A stretch of 64,000 nucleotides of DNA from Rhodomicrobium sp. Az07 (GCF_018619475.1 NZ_JAHFZG010000007.1:104395-168394); one strand, 5' to 3'. Positions 10,297 through 21,287 are shown, counted from the stretch's first letter. Program-made: numbers and translations. Notes: a model not told the origin generated them from the letters alone.

Positions 10297-10575
10297 ATGT
10301 GGAACGTGATTGCCGGGGTGTTGGCGGCGGTAATTGGCGCTGGCTTCGGTGCGTTTGCCAAGTCTACCGGCATACTCGGCATCGACGCCGGGCCGTTTTC
10401 GGTCGTCTTCATGTTCCTGTCGCTGGTGCTGATCTCGCTCATCTTCCAGTTTCGCGTCAATATGCGCGACAGGGGCGATGGCCGCGGCCTCAGGATTGCG
10501 CCCCCCTCGCCGGATATCATGATCGAGGCGGCGATCTTCTTTGCGGCCGCGCTTACGGCGATGCAGAATATCTGA
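10297..10575 (+). CDS. Small membrane protein of unknown function in the nuo operon
   Basis: The 92-residue frame starts after a good AAGGGGG ribosome-binding site. It encodes a glycine-rich N-terminal membrane helix (VIAGVLAAVIGAGFGAFA), a second hydrophobic segment around residues 33-52, a basic loop, and a third hydrophobic stretch near the C-terminus. I do not recognise a family. It sits between nuoD and nuoE in the same direction, so co-expression with complex I is likely. Confidence 0.6.
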   Translation: MWNVIAGVLAAVIGAGFGAFAKSTGILGIDAGPFSVVFMFLSLVLISLIFQFRVNMRDRGDGRGLRIAPPSPDIMIEAAIFFAAALTAMQNI

Positions 10576-10826
10576 TCGCGGCGGCGGGGGAAGCGCGCTA
10601 TGTGGGGTTTGCAACCTCCAGCGCTTCTGCGCCTGCATGAACGGCTTGCGTTCCGGCACGCGCCGGGTTCGCGCAAAAATGCGATCTTCACATCCCACCC
10701 CTCGAATGCCCGCGTCGGAAACAACCAGATCGGGATCGACGGGCAACAGCGTTTTCGAAACAATTGCCGGAGCGTCCCGCCCGCGCTAAGTGTCAAGACA
10801 AATGCGCAGTTCGAGGGATGGGGCGA

Positions 10827-11312
10827 ATGACGGATCTGGCAGTGACGGAGCGAGCAGCCGCGGCGCCCGACAACGGTTTTTCCTCCCCGGAGCGCCTCGG
10901 CCTTCACCTCCTCGAAATCGGGCGCATCCAGAACAATTCCGGCTCGCTCCTGCAATTCGTCGCGATCCTGTTCGCGGTCTGCATCTACTTCTTCAACGCG
11001 CTCGTCTATCCGGCCTCGCCGAACCGCACGCTTTACGCCGTGATGCTCGCCTTGAACGCCACGCTTATCGTGGCCGCCTGCTTCTTCTACCTTCGCTGTC
11101 TGACGCTGTCGGTCGGATGGAGCGCGATCAGAAATCCGAAGACGAATTATCATCTTCTCTCGACGCTCGGCGAAAACGAGATGGAAGAGACGCTTCTGCG
11201 CGTCATCCGCTCTTTCCGGCGCGGCACCTACTGTTTCGCGGCGAGTTTCTTCACGACGCTCGTCTCGCTCGTGCTCGTCGCACTGGGATACACGAACATG
11301 CTGCCATCCTGA
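10827..11312 (+). CDS. Hypothetical membrane protein in the nuo operon
   Basis: A 161-residue protein with three or four predicted membrane segments: a pair around residues 38-90 (including LLQFVAILFAVCIYFFNALV and a VMLALNATLIVAACFFYL helix) and one close to the C-terminus (FFTTLVSLVLVALG). The start at 10827 is preceded by GAGGGA. An intervening cytoplasmic stretch is charged. I do not recognise the family. Together with the 92-residue protein just upstream it forms a pair of unassigned membrane proteins between nuoD and nuoE. Confidence 0.6.
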   Translation: MTDLAVTERAAAAPDNGFSSPERLGLHLLEIGRIQNNSGSLLQFVAILFAVCIYFFNALVYPASPNRTLYAVMLALNATLIVAACFFYLRCLTLSVGWSAIRNPKTNYHLLSTLGENEMEETLLRVIRSFRRGTYCFAASFFTTLVSLVLVALGYTNMLPS

Positions 11313-11411
11313 GCGCTTACCCGTCGATATTCCTACGGGATGCGCTCGCTTAACCTCTGGCGAAAGCGGCGTATCTCGGTTATTAACCAGCAAGAACTTC
11401 TGGGAACCCGC

Positions 11412-12437
11412 ATGTCCGTCCGACGCCTCGATCCGAACCAGCCGAGCGACTTCGAATTCACGCCCGAAAATCTGGCGTGGGCGAAAGAGCAGATCAAGAA
11501 ATACCCCGAAGGCCGCCATCAGGCCGCCGTCATCCCGCTTCTCTGGCGCGCGCAGGAGCAGCACGACCGCTGGCTGCCGGAGCCCGCGATCCGCTATGTC
11601 GGCGATCTTCTCGGCATGCCCTATATCCGGGTGTACGAGATCGCGACCTTCTACTCGATGTTCAACCTGTCGCCGGTCGGTCGCTACCATGTGCAGGTGT
11701 GCGGCACGACGCCGTGCATGCTTCGCGGCGCGGAAGACATCAAGAAGGTCTGCAAGCGCGAGATCGGCGCCGAGCGCGAGGTGACGCCCGAAGGCGTGTT
11801 CTCATGGATCGAGGTCGAATGCCTCGGCGCGTGCGTGAATGCGCCCATGGTGCAAATCAATGACGACTATTACGAAGACCTGACGCCGGAGAATTTCGAA
11901 GCCGTGCTGTCAGGGCTTCGGCGCGGCCGCGACGTGAAACCCGGCCCGCAGACAGGGCGTCAGTTCTCGGCCCCGGAAGGCGGCCCGACGACGCTTCTTT
12001 TCCGCGACGAAGAGAAGCAGGAGCCGCAGCCGGAGCGCGCAGCAGAGGAAGCGCAGACTCAGGCGGAGGTACAGGGCGCGGTCGAAGCCGCATCGCCGGT
12101 TCAGCCGCCCGAAGCAAAATCGGGCGATGTCGGCCGCGTCGAGGAAGAGCGCGCGCGCTTCGAGCGGCCGGACGGCGACCCCGACGATTTTACCAGGCTC
12201 GCAGACCTCGATCCCGACGCGCAGCACGCGCTGAATGCCATCGGCATCACCCGTTACGGGCAGGTCGGCCGCCTCACTGCCGAGGATGTGGAGTGGATCG
12301 AAACGCGCTATCCTCGGTTCAAGGGCAAGACATCGCAGTGGCTCACTGCCGCGAAGGCTCTTGACGAGACGAATACGCCGGGCGGCGCTGCCCCCGATGC
12401 GGCTGGACGCGAAACCGAGCCGAAGGACAAGGACTGA
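11412..12437 (+). CDS. nuoE: NADH-quinone oxidoreductase subunit E with long C-terminal extension
   Basis: The N-terminal 165 residues or so are a standard 24-kDa subunit that binds the 2Fe-2S cluster N1a: cysteines in [11 protein letters not shown] and in [11 protein letters not shown] are the four ligands. The protein is 341 residues long, roughly twice the E. coli length. After the core comes a Glu/Gln/Ala-rich linker (about 205-260) and a C-terminal domain with [21 protein letters not shown], resembling the helix-hairpin-helix-like domains found on NuoE in other Hyphomicrobiales. The stop is 2 bp before nuoF, so the two are tightly coupled. I start at the ATG in MSVRRLDP because the upstream extension is not family-like. 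Confidence 0.93.
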   Translation: MSVRRLDPNQPSDFEFTPENLAWAKEQIKKYPEGRHQAAVIPLLWRAQEQHDRWLPEPAIRYVGDLLGMPYIRVYEIATFYSMFNLSPVGRYHVQVCGTTPCMLRGAEDIKKVCKREIGAEREVTPEGVFSWIEVECLGACVNAPMVQINDDYYEDLTPENFEAVLSGLRRGRDVKPGPQTGRQFSAPEGGPTTLLFRDEEKQEPQPERAAEEAQTQAEVQGAVEAASPVQPPEAKSGDVGRVEEERARFERPDGDPDDFTRLADLDPDAQHALNAIGITRYGQVGRLTAEDVEWIETRYPRFKGKTSQWLTAAKALDETNTPGGAAPDAAGRETEPKDKD

Positions 12438-12439
12438 GC

Positions 12440-13732
<1,293 letters not shown>

Positions 13733-13751
13733 GTGTTTTGATGGGGTGCCA

Positions 13752-14333
13752 ATGACGACAACCGCCGTTCCCGATTCCGCCCGCCTGAAGATCACGCTGC
13801 TCGATCTCGACCCCGCGCCGTGGCGCGAAGTCGAGGTGCCGCTGTCGATGACCTTCAAGGGGCTGCACGACACCATTCAGGCCGCCTTCCTGTGGCACAA
13901 CAGCCATCTGTGGGAGTTCGAGGTCGGAGACCGGCGGTACGGGCTGCCGCTCGATGGCGATGACGACATCAAGGACGCTACGACCGCGCGTCTGGTCAAG
14001 TTGCGCGACGAGGGGATAGCGGAGTTGCTCTATACCTACGACATGGGCGACAATTGGGAGCACCATATCGAAGTCGTCTCTTTGTTCGAGGCCCCCTCGG
14101 ACTCTCGCCTGCCCGCTTTCATCGCCGGACAGTGGCGCAGGCCCCCGGAGGACGTCGGCGGCGCTCCCGGTTTCGAGGCCTTCCTCGAAGCTCTCGCCGA
14201 TCCCTCGCACGAGGAGCACGACGATCTGGTCGACTGGTATGGCGCCGACACCTTCGACCGCGAGGACATCGAGCCGGATGTCATCAAGATACAGATGGCC
14301 CGGCTTGCCGCCAGACGCCGCTCGAAAAAATAA
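13752..14333 (+). CDS. Plasmid pRiA4b ORF-3-like (PRiA4_ORF3) domain protein
   Basis: The 193-residue protein has the features of the PRiA4_ORF3 domain: LKITLLDLDPAPWREVEVP at the start, a FKGLHDTIQAAFLW segment, HLWEF, and the YTYDMGDNWEH motif, ending in a GGAPGFEAFLEAL-DP stretch. Annotation pipelines sometimes call this family IS1096 TnpR, but its biochemical role is not established. A GGGGTG site precedes the ATG, and it starts 19 bp after nuoF, so it is probably in the nuo transcript. It is convergent with the next gene. Confidence 0.85.
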   Translation: MTTTAVPDSARLKITLLDLDPAPWREVEVPLSMTFKGLHDTIQAAFLWHNSHLWEFEVGDRRYGLPLDGDDDIKDATTARLVKLRDEGIAELLYTYDMGDNWEHHIEVVSLFEAPSDSRLPAFIAGQWRRPPEDVGGAPGFEAFLEALADPSHEEHDDLVDWYGADTFDREDIEPDVIKIQMARLAARRRSKK

Positions 14334-14350
14334 GGCGCCGGTGGAGCAGC

Positions 14351-16441
14351 CTAACGCCCTTCGCGATACCAGGTCAGCGCAAGCAGGCCGAGTACGAACC
14401 CGAGCGCGGCGAAGCCTGCCATGAGAGGCGTATAGGACACGGCCTTGACCTCGAACGCGTCCTGCGACTTGAGCCCCATCCATGTGCCGCCCGCGAATCG
14501 ATGGCCTGACTTCACAACCGATATAGAGGGCACGTCCTTCGCGGGGGCATCCATCGTGCCGCCGAGGTAAAAAGCGCCGCCGCCCGACTTGTCGAGGATC
14601 GGCCGCATCGGCTCGTCGGTGGCGATCACCTTGCGAAATTCGGGCGCGTTGAGGTCGCCCGCGATGGCGACTGCTGTCAGCCCGTCCATCGCGATGCGAT
14701 GCACGCCCGCCTCGTTCGTCGCAACCGTCTTGGAAAAGCGCCCCGGCGCGGTTTCGTCGAGCGCGACCTTCACTTCCTTGCCCGAAGGCAACGTCAGGGT
14801 CGCCTCGCCGATTTCACCCTTTATCGTGCGGCGCTCGACAGTGATGTCGTTGCGGCCCGCGCGCGCGGCCAGCGCCTCTTCTTCGAGGTCCGGCTCCTTC
14901 ATCAGCCAGTGCGCGAGGCGACGCAGCAAATCGACATGCGGGCCGCCGCCTTCATAGCCGCGCGCCCAGAGCCAGGCGTGATCGGACAGCAGCAGCGCCA
15001 CGCGGCCCTCGCCGCGCCGGTCGAGTACGAGCAGCGGCTTGCCTTCCGCGCCGCTCATCACCACCTCGCCGCGCTCGGCATGACTGTCCACCACGCGGAA
15101 CCAGTGGCCCCATTTCGGCTCCTGCCCGTCCTTCTGCGGTGCGCCGGGAAGCCGGGCCGTGACCGGATGCTTCTCGCCTTCCTTCGTGATCGCCGGGCGG
15201 AACGGCTCCTCCACCACGCGGCCCGTGGGCCGCGCGGGCAGCACCGCGCCAAGCGGCGTCCGGGCCAGACTCACGGGCGAGGCGTAATCCGTTCCCGCCG
15301 CCACCAGCACAGCGCCGCCCTGTTCGACGTACCGCGCGACGTTGTCGAGATAGATCATCGGCAGGACGGCGCGGCGTTGATAACGGTCGAAGATGATGAG
15401 ATCGAACTGGTTCAGCTTCTCGGAAAAAAGCTCGCGCGTCGGAAAGGCGATGAGCGAAAGCTGGTCGATGGGCGTGCCGTCGTGCTTTTCCGGCGGCCGA
15501 AGGATAGTGAAATGCACGAGGTCGACCGCCGCGTCGGAGCGCAGCAGGTTGCGCCAGGTGCGTTCGCCCGCATGCGGCTCGCCCGACACCAGCAGCACGC
15601 GCAGATTCTCGCGCACACCCTGCGCCTGAATAACCGTCTTGTTGTTGATCGTGGTGAGTTCGCCCGGTTCCGGCTTCAGATCCACTTCGACGATGTTCGG
15701 CCCGGCGCGGTCGAAGCGCATCCTGATCGGCACGGTCTTGCCGTAGGGTGCGGTGATGGTCTCCACCGGGCCTGAGGCGCGGTGTATCAGGATGGTCGCA
15801 AGCCCTGAGCCGTCCTTGCCGCTTTTCTCCGCGCGAATTTCGGCCGTCTGCTCGGAGCCGACGAGACCGAAGCGCGGCGCGGACACCACCTCGATGCGGT
15901 TGTCCTTTTCGTTCGGCGCGCCCGCGATCAGCGCATGAACCGGCGCATCGAAGCCGAGCCGCGCCTTGTCCTGCGGCACATCGTGGATTTGCCCGTCGGT
16001 GATGAACACTGCCCCCGCCACGCGTCCCGGCGGGATGTCGCCCATGGCCTTGTCCAGCGCGGCGAAAAGCTCGGTCGATTCGCCGCCTTGCTGATCGGTC
16101 GGCGTGGCATGGACCCAGCGCACTTCGAGATCGGGAACTCCCGCGAATTTCTCCTTCAGCGCGGCTTCGATGTCGCGGGCGCGGTCGGCGCGACCGGCAA
16201 GCTGCATGCTGGAGCTTTCGTCCACCACCACCACGGCGATGTTCGACAAAGGCTGACGCACCTCGTTCTTGAGATTGGGATTGGCGAGCGCGAGAAGGAG
16301 GCACGCAAGCGCGAGCGCGCGCAGGAACAGGCCGCGCCGGTTCCGCCAGGCGGAGAGCGCGAGCACAAGAAGGCAGGCGATGCCGAGCGCGATCAGCACC
16401 TCGCGCGGGAAAAAGGGGAAGAACTCGAACGACCAGTTCAT
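14351..16441 (-). CDS. Membrane protein with VWA-like and glutamine-amidotransferase-like regions
   Basis: A 696-residue protein: two membrane helices in the first 60 residues, then a von Willebrand A-like segment with a MIDAS-type DESSS motif in VVVVDESSSMQ (around residue 72) and AVFITDGQIHD, a long beta-rich region, a middle section with FDLIIFDRY and GGAVLVAAGTDY that resembles the class I amidotransferase-like fold, and a last membrane helix near the C-terminus. It is the last gene of a MoxR - DUF58 - DUF4159 - amidotransferase-like unit, 7 bp after the DUF4159 gene. Such units are thought to assemble or protect envelope complexes; a catalytic role is not shown. Confidence 0.75.
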   Translation of the reverse strand: MNWSFEFFPFFPREVLIALGIACLLVLALSAWRNRRGLFLRALALACLLLALANPNLKNEVRQPLSNIAVVVVDESSSMQLAGRADRARDIEAALKEKFAGVPDLEVRWVHATPTDQQGGESTELFAALDKAMGDIPPGRVAGAVFITDGQIHDVPQDKARLGFDAPVHALIAGAPNEKDNRIEVVSAPRFGLVGSEQTAEIRAEKSGKDGSGLATILIHRASGPVETITAPYGKTVPIRMRFDRAGPNIVEVDLKPEPGELTTINNKTVIQAQGVRENLRVLLVSGEPHAGERTWRNLLRSDAAVDLVHFTILRPPEKHDGTPIDQLSLIAFPTRELFSEKLNQFDLIIFDRYQRRAVLPMIYLDNVARYVEQGGAVLVAAGTDYASPVSLARTPLGAVLPARPTGRVVEEPFRPAITKEGEKHPVTARLPGAPQKDGQEPKWGHWFRVVDSHAERGEVVMSGAEGKPLLVLDRRGEGRVALLLSDHAWLWARGYEGGGPHVDLLRRLAHWLMKEPDLEEEALAARAGRNDITVERRTIKGEIGEATLTLPSGKEVKVALDETAPGRFSKTVATNEAGVHRIAMDGLTAVAIAGDLNAPEFRKVIATDEPMRPILDKSGGGAFYLGGTMDAPAKDVPSISVVKSGHRFAGGTWMGLKSQDAFEVKAVSYTPLMAGFAALGFVLGLLALTWYREGR

Positions 16442-16448
16442 TTCTGTA

Positions 16449-19325
16449 CTAGTGCCCCAACCGTTCGAGGATAGCGGGTACGTGAACCTGATCGGCCTTG
16501 TAGTTCCCCGTCAGCGCGTACATCGCGATGTTGACGCCGACGCGATAGGACATTTCGCGCTGGTCCTCGCCGCCGGGCACGACTGCGAACATCGGGCGGT
16601 CGCTGTCGTCCATCGCCCAGGCGGAGGCGAGATCGTTCGACGTGACGATGATGGAACTGACGCCGTCAGACTTGACGCCGCGCCGCGCCGCATCGGCCGA
16701 TTCCTGGCGCGCCTCAACCCATGGGTCGCCATTATCCCAGCGGCCGGGGAAGGATTGCAGCAGATAGAAGGATCGCGTCAGTACGTGATCCTCGGGCGCG
16801 CGCTGGAGCGGCGGGATGTCGAGCTTGCCGAGAAGCTGCGCGAGCGGCGTTCGGCCGCCGCGCGCGAGCAGGCTTTCCGGGCTCGCTTCTTCGTTTCTGG
16901 TGTCGAAAATGATGAGTCCGCCCTGCTTCATGTAGGCGTCCACTTTCGCAAGCACATGATCCGGCAGCGGCTCCGCGTTCGGAAGTACGGGCCAGTAGAT
17001 CAGTGGGAAGAACACGAGTTCGTCCTTCGCCGGATTGACCGCGATCGGCTCGCCGGGTTCCACCGCCGTGCGCGCCGACAGGATGCGGGACAGACCGGCC
17101 AGCCCGGCCTGACTCACGCGGTCGGCCTCGGAATCGCCGGTGAGAATATAGGCGAAGCGCGTTTCGAGGGAGGCAGCCATGGCGAAGTCGGCGGCTTCCT
17201 TCGAAAGCCCCGATGCGCTTGCGGCGGGTTTGGGCGCGACCGCGCGGGTTTCGGCGTGCGATTCGGCGCCGAGGCCGAAAGCGAGGCCGAGCGCGAGCAC
17301 GGCGGCTGCGGGCTTCCGCCAGCGTGGCGCGCTTCGTCCGAGTAAAAGCGCGCATGCGATGCCGTCGAGCAGGAACAGGCAGAGCGCGGCGAGAAACAGC
17401 CAAGGCGCGAGCGCGATGGTTTTCGCCTCGGTAAACACGGCGACGCGGGCGCCGTCGACCCCCTTGAGCGCGGCGAAGGCGTCGCCGTCCTGAACGACGT
17501 TGAAGGCGCGGACCGCGTTTTGCGGGCCGTAAAGACCGGGCGGGTTGGCGGCGCTGACGCGGGCCGTGTCGGCATCGCCCGCCGGGATCGGCTGCGCGCG
17601 TTCGCCCGGAACGCCGAGCTTGCCGAACCCGTCGAGCGCTCGCCAAGGCTTTAGCGGCGCTTCCCGGTTGAGAGCAGCAGCCTGCATCTCGCCCGAAAGG
17701 GCATCTGCGTTCGTGCTTCGCGAAAGCTGTAACGGCGACGCTTCAAGAGTTTTACGCATCATCTCCACGAAAAGACCCGAAATAGGTAGATTAGACCAAT
17801 CCGGGTTCGCGGTAATGTGAAAAAAGACTAAAGTCCCGGCCCCTCGCCTTGCCGCCGTGACGAGAGGCGTCCCGTCGGAGAGCCGTGCCCAGACCTTCGT
17901 TTCTCGCGGCATTTTTGCCGGGTCCGCCAGCACTTGCCGCGATATGGCGACATCTTTCGGAATCGCCAGCCGATTGAAGGGAGACTTCTCCTCGAAAGCC
18001 GCTGGCGTCTGGGGCGATGTCCAGGTCATCGCGCCGCCGAGCGTGCGTCCGCCTTCGCGCAGCGGCACGGGGAGAAGCGTATCGCCGCCCTGTTCGAGCC
18101 TCGGGCCGGCAAAGCGGATCAGCATCCCGCCTTCTTCCACGAAGGCTTTCAGGCGTTCGCCGACAGCACCGGAAAGGCGGCCTACGTCGGAGAGGATGAT
18201 CACCGAAGGCTTCGCCGCGACGAGATCGGTGGTCGCCACGTCGAGATTGGCCGTGCGCGGGCGAACGATCTCCGCGAAGGGTGTCAGCGCGCGTTCGAGA
18301 TAATAGGTCGGCGACAGAAGCGGCTGCGCGTCGTCGTTGCCTTCGGTCGCGACGAGGCCCACGCGGCGGCGCTGTGACCGCCCGTCGAGCAGGAATACGC
18401 CGCCCGCGGACGCCTCGCCCACGATTTCGAGCCGCGCGACCTGATTGCGCAAGTCGAGCGGCAGGTCGAAGGCGACGTCCGCCGAGGAGGGGCCGCTCTT
18501 GAGATCGAACGATGCGACGGCCAGCCGCTCGCCGCGCGCCGTCACGGCCGCAACCTGACCGACCCGCTGCGAGGCTTCGGCCTTCAAGACCTTGGCCGTG
18601 ATCGGTCCGGCATTGGCGGAGGCCGGACGCGTGAGCGCGAGCGCCCCTGTGCCGCCCGGATCGCTGTAAAGGTCGATGACGCCGCCCGTTGCAGCGCTTG
18701 CCAGTGCCTTGTTGAGCGCCGCCGTGCCGCTGTCATCCACGCCGTCCGCGAGCCAGGCCACGGACAGCTTGCCGCGTTGCGCGCCAAGCTCGCGCTCGAC
18801 CTGCGCCGCCAGCGCCGCGCGGTCGCCGGGGTACGGCTGCGGGAGGAGCGAGGCGAAGCGCTGGCGAAACTCCACCGGCGTCAGCGGCTGAAGCGGCGCG
18901 GATGGCCCGGCCGTCGCGGCAAGATACATTGTCTGCCCGCTTTCTTCCGCGAGCACGGCGAGTTGCTCGGCGAAGGCGCGGCGCGCGGCCCAGCGGCTCG
19001 CGCTTTGCCAGCCATTATCGACGACGACGAGGAGCGGCTGCGCGAGCGTGGCGTCGGCGGTCGCGGGCGGCTTGATATGCGGACCGGCGAGCGCGCCGAT
19101 CACGGCGGCGGCGACCAGCATGCGAAGGGCCGTCAGCCACCATGGGCTGCGAACCGGCGTCTTCTCGCGATGTTTCAGCCCGATCAGGATGGAGGTCGGC
19201 GGGAATGCCACCGTGTCGGGACGCGGCGGTGTCGCGCGCAGCAACCACCAGATCAGCGGCAGCGCGGCCAGCCCCGCCAGCATCCACGGCGCGGAAAAAC
19301 TCAGCGATTGAAGCGCGGCGATCAT
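16449..19325 (-). CDS. DUF4159 protein with BatA-like N-terminus
   Basis: A 958-residue protein. The N-terminal 80 residues (LSFSAPWMLAGLAALPLIWWLLRATPPRP, then a second helix) match the BatA N-terminal membrane region. A VWA-like domain with LLVVVDNGWQS follows; the second MIDAS position reads GWQS rather than SxS, so metal binding may be lost. A long periplasmic region, two membrane helices near residues 660-715, and a C-terminal DUF4159 domain with RFAYILTGD and LVFFPLIYWPV complete it. Its start overlaps the DUF58 stop by 4 bp (ATGA type), so the two are translationally coupled. Confidence 0.82.
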   Translation of the reverse strand: MIAALQSLSFSAPWMLAGLAALPLIWWLLRATPPRPDTVAFPPTSILIGLKHREKTPVRSPWWLTALRMLVAAAVIGALAGPHIKPPATADATLAQPLLVVVDNGWQSASRWAARRAFAEQLAVLAEESGQTMYLAATAGPSAPLQPLTPVEFRQRFASLLPQPYPGDRAALAAQVERELGAQRGKLSVAWLADGVDDSGTAALNKALASAATGGVIDLYSDPGGTGALALTRPASANAGPITAKVLKAEASQRVGQVAAVTARGERLAVASFDLKSGPSSADVAFDLPLDLRNQVARLEIVGEASAGGVFLLDGRSQRRRVGLVATEGNDDAQPLLSPTYYLERALTPFAEIVRPRTANLDVATTDLVAAKPSVIILSDVGRLSGAVGERLKAFVEEGGMLIRFAGPRLEQGGDTLLPVPLREGGRTLGGAMTWTSPQTPAAFEEKSPFNRLAIPKDVAISRQVLADPAKMPRETKVWARLSDGTPLVTAARRGAGTLVFFHITANPDWSNLPISGLFVEMMRKTLEASPLQLSRSTNADALSGEMQAAALNREAPLKPWRALDGFGKLGVPGERAQPIPAGDADTARVSAANPPGLYGPQNAVRAFNVVQDGDAFAALKGVDGARVAVFTEAKTIALAPWLFLAALCLFLLDGIACALLLGRSAPRWRKPAAAVLALGLAFGLGAESHAETRAVAPKPAASASGLSKEAADFAMAASLETRFAYILTGDSEADRVSQAGLAGLSRILSARTAVEPGEPIAVNPAKDELVFFPLIYWPVLPNAEPLPDHVLAKVDAYMKQGGLIIFDTRNEEASPESLLARGGRTPLAQLLGKLDIPPLQRAPEDHVLTRSFYLLQSFPGRWDNGDPWVEARQESADAARRGVKSDGVSSIIVTSNDLASAWAMDDSDRPMFAVVPGGEDQREMSYRVGVNIAMYALTGNYKADQVHVPAILERLGH

Positions 19326-20278
19326 GGATCGTTCCCAGCCTGCGGTTGGCCTTTCACGAAGCCTGTCGCATGGTAGGCTTTTTCGAGGCCCGACAGATGC
19401 ATGTGCAGCGCGAGCAGCGCTTCCGTCGCGGCGCGGTCGGTGTGATGCAGGAAAGGCGACCAGTCGACGGCGCGGGCGTGCTGGGCGATGGCGGCCTTGT
19501 GAGCGGCGAGCCGGGCGCGGTAGTCGTCGCGCAGGCTTTCGGCGCGCTCGGCGACGTAGTGCTCGCCGTTTTCGGCGTCCACGAAGTCCACGCGGCCCTG
19601 ATAGGGAAGGCTTTCCTCGGCGGGATCGAGGATGCGCATGAGGTGGCCGCGCGCACCCTGCCGGGCGATGAGCGCGAACCGCGTCGCGAGCGATGCTTCC
19701 GGCTCAAGAAAATCGCTGAAGATCACGATTTCCGAATGTCGGCTGACTCGCCGCCCGCCTTCCGGCAGGCCGCCGAGCGCGCCGATGCCGCGCGCGATCG
19801 CCTCGACCATCGCGGTGGCGGCGTTGCGCCTCGTCTTCGGCTCCATGAGGCCGGGTATCCCGACGCGTTCGCCTGCCTCGGAGAGAAGCGTCGCCAGCGC
19901 CAGCGCGAGAACGACCGCGCGCTCGGCCTTGGACTGCGTCGCGAGGTGCGAGCGGAACATCATGGAGGGCGAAAGGTCGATCCAGATCCAGACCGTGTGC
20001 GCCGCCTCCCATTCGCGTTCGCGAACATAGAGATGGCTCGAACTGGCGGAGCGGCGCCAATCGATGAGCGCAGACGGGTCGCCCGCCTCGAAGGTGCGGT
20101 ATTGCCAGAAGGTTTCCCCCGGCCCGGCGCGCCGCCGCCCGTGCGTGCCTTGCGCGACGGTGATCGCCACGCGCCGCGCCTCCATCAGAAGCGCGGGCAA
20201 TTTGGCCACGAGATCCTGCGATGCGCCTTCAAGGGCAAGGGCCGATGGCCGCGAAAGAAGTTCCGACGCCGACGTCAA
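19322..20278 (-). CDS. DUF58 domain protein
   Basis: The 318-residue soluble protein has the DUF58 signature R-G-GE-FWQYRTFEAGDP---IDWR--A (residues about 52-80) and the WIDLSPSMMF MIDAS-like segment that follows, with FSDFLEPEAS further on. DUF58 proteins have a VWA-type fold and are nearly always encoded with a MoxR AAA ATPase, as here, where moxR ends 16 bp upstream. The likely role is as the substrate or adaptor of the ATPase in assembling or maintaining envelope complexes, which is inference from family context. Confidence 0.9.
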   Translation of the reverse strand: MTSASELLSRPSALALEGASQDLVAKLPALLMEARRVAITVAQGTHGRRRAGPGETFWQYRTFEAGDPSALIDWRRSASSSHLYVREREWEAAHTVWIWIDLSPSMMFRSHLATQSKAERAVVLALALATLLSEAGERVGIPGLMEPKTRRNAATAMVEAIARGIGALGGLPEGGRRVSRHSEIVIFSDFLEPEASLATRFALIARQGARGHLMRILDPAEESLPYQGRVDFVDAENGEHYVAERAESLRDDYRARLAAHKAAIAQHARAVDWSPFLHHTDRAATEALLALHMHLSGLEKAYHATGFVKGQPQAGNDP

Positions 20279-20294
20279 AGGGTGTGGGCCTCGC

Positions 20295-21287
20295 CTATTT
20301 CAATTTTGCGAGAAGGGAGTCGATGACTTCGTCGACGGTGACGTTTTCCGTGCGCGCCCCGAAAGTCAGCGCCATGCGGTGGCGCAGCACGGGCTTCGCG
20401 AGCGCGATCACGTCGTCGACGGAGGGTGCGAAGCGGCCGTCGAGCAGCGCGCGAGCGCGGACGGTAAGCATGAGCGACTGGCTGGCGCGCGGACCGGGCC
20501 CCCAGGCGACGAGTTCGTTCACGCGCGGCCCGGCTTCCGGCGTATTCGGACGCGCGGAGCGGACGAGGGTGAGGATCGCGTCGACCACGCTGTCGCCCGC
20601 CGGGATCTGGCGCACGAGTTGTTGCGCGGCGATAACTTCCGCCGCCGTCAGCACGGGCTGCACGGTGCGGTCTTCGGTGCCGGTGGTGGAATAGAGCATG
20701 CGGCGCTCGGCGGTTGCGTCGGGATACGAAATGTCCACCTGCAAAAGGAAGCGGTCGAGTTGCGCTTCGGGCAGCGGATAAGTGCCTTCCTGCTCAAGCG
20801 GGTTTTGCGTCGCGAGCACGAAGAAGGGCGCGGGCAGCGCATAGGTCTGTCCGGCGTAGGTGACTTGCTGTTCCTGCATCGCCTGAAGGAGAGCGGATTG
20901 CGTCTTCGGGCTGGCGCGGTTGATCTCGTCCGCCATCAGAAGCTGCGCGAAGACCGGCCCCGGCACGAAGCGGAAGGTGCGGCGGCCGTCCTTGTCCTCC
21001 AGAACTTCGGTGCCGACGATGTCGGACGGCATGAGGTCGGGCGTAAACTGGATGCGCTTCGCGTCAAGTCCGAGCGCCGCGCCGAGCGCCTCGACAAGCG
21101 AGGTCTTCGCGAGGCCGGGCACGCCGATCAGGAGCGCATGACCGCCGGACAGAATATTGACGAGCACAAGCTCGATGACGGCATCCTGCCCGAAGATGAC
21201 GCGGGAGATCGAATCCTTGACGCGCGAGACCTTGGCGCGAATGTCGTCGACGCGGGAAACGATATCCGGCTCGGAGGGATGCAGCAT
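20295..21287 (-). CDS. MoxR-family AAA ATPase
   Basis: A 330-residue AAA+ chaperone-like ATPase. Walker A reads GVPGLAKTSL, Walker B LLMADEINRA with the SPKTQSALLQAMQE helix after it, and sensor 1 is VLATQNPLEQEGTYPLPEAQLDRF, the MoxR hallmark. The open frame runs 63 codons further upstream, but the start at MLHPSEPD fits the family length. First gene of the minus-strand unit with DUF58, DUF4159 and the amidotransferase-like protein. Confidence 0.93.
   Translation of the reverse strand: MLHPSEPDIVSRVDDIRAKVSRVKDSISRVIFGQDAVIELVLVNILSGGHALLIGVPGLAKTSLVEALGAALGLDAKRIQFTPDLMPSDIVGTEVLEDKDGRRTFRFVPGPVFAQLLMADEINRASPKTQSALLQAMQEQQVTYAGQTYALPAPFFVLATQNPLEQEGTYPLPEAQLDRFLLQVDISYPDATAERRMLYSTTGTEDRTVQPVLTAAEVIAAQQLVRQIPAGDSVVDAILTLVRSARPNTPEAGPRVNELVAWGPGPRASQSLMLTVRARALLDGRFAPSVDDVIALAKPVLRHRMALTFGARTENVTVDEVIDSLLAKLK

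Noticed and set aside
13752..14333. IS1096 TnpR-type label suggesting a mobile element after nuoF
   Set aside because: The domain is only the PRiA4_ORF3 family. No transposase, inverted repeats or target duplications are seen around it, so it is not evidence for an insertion sequence.
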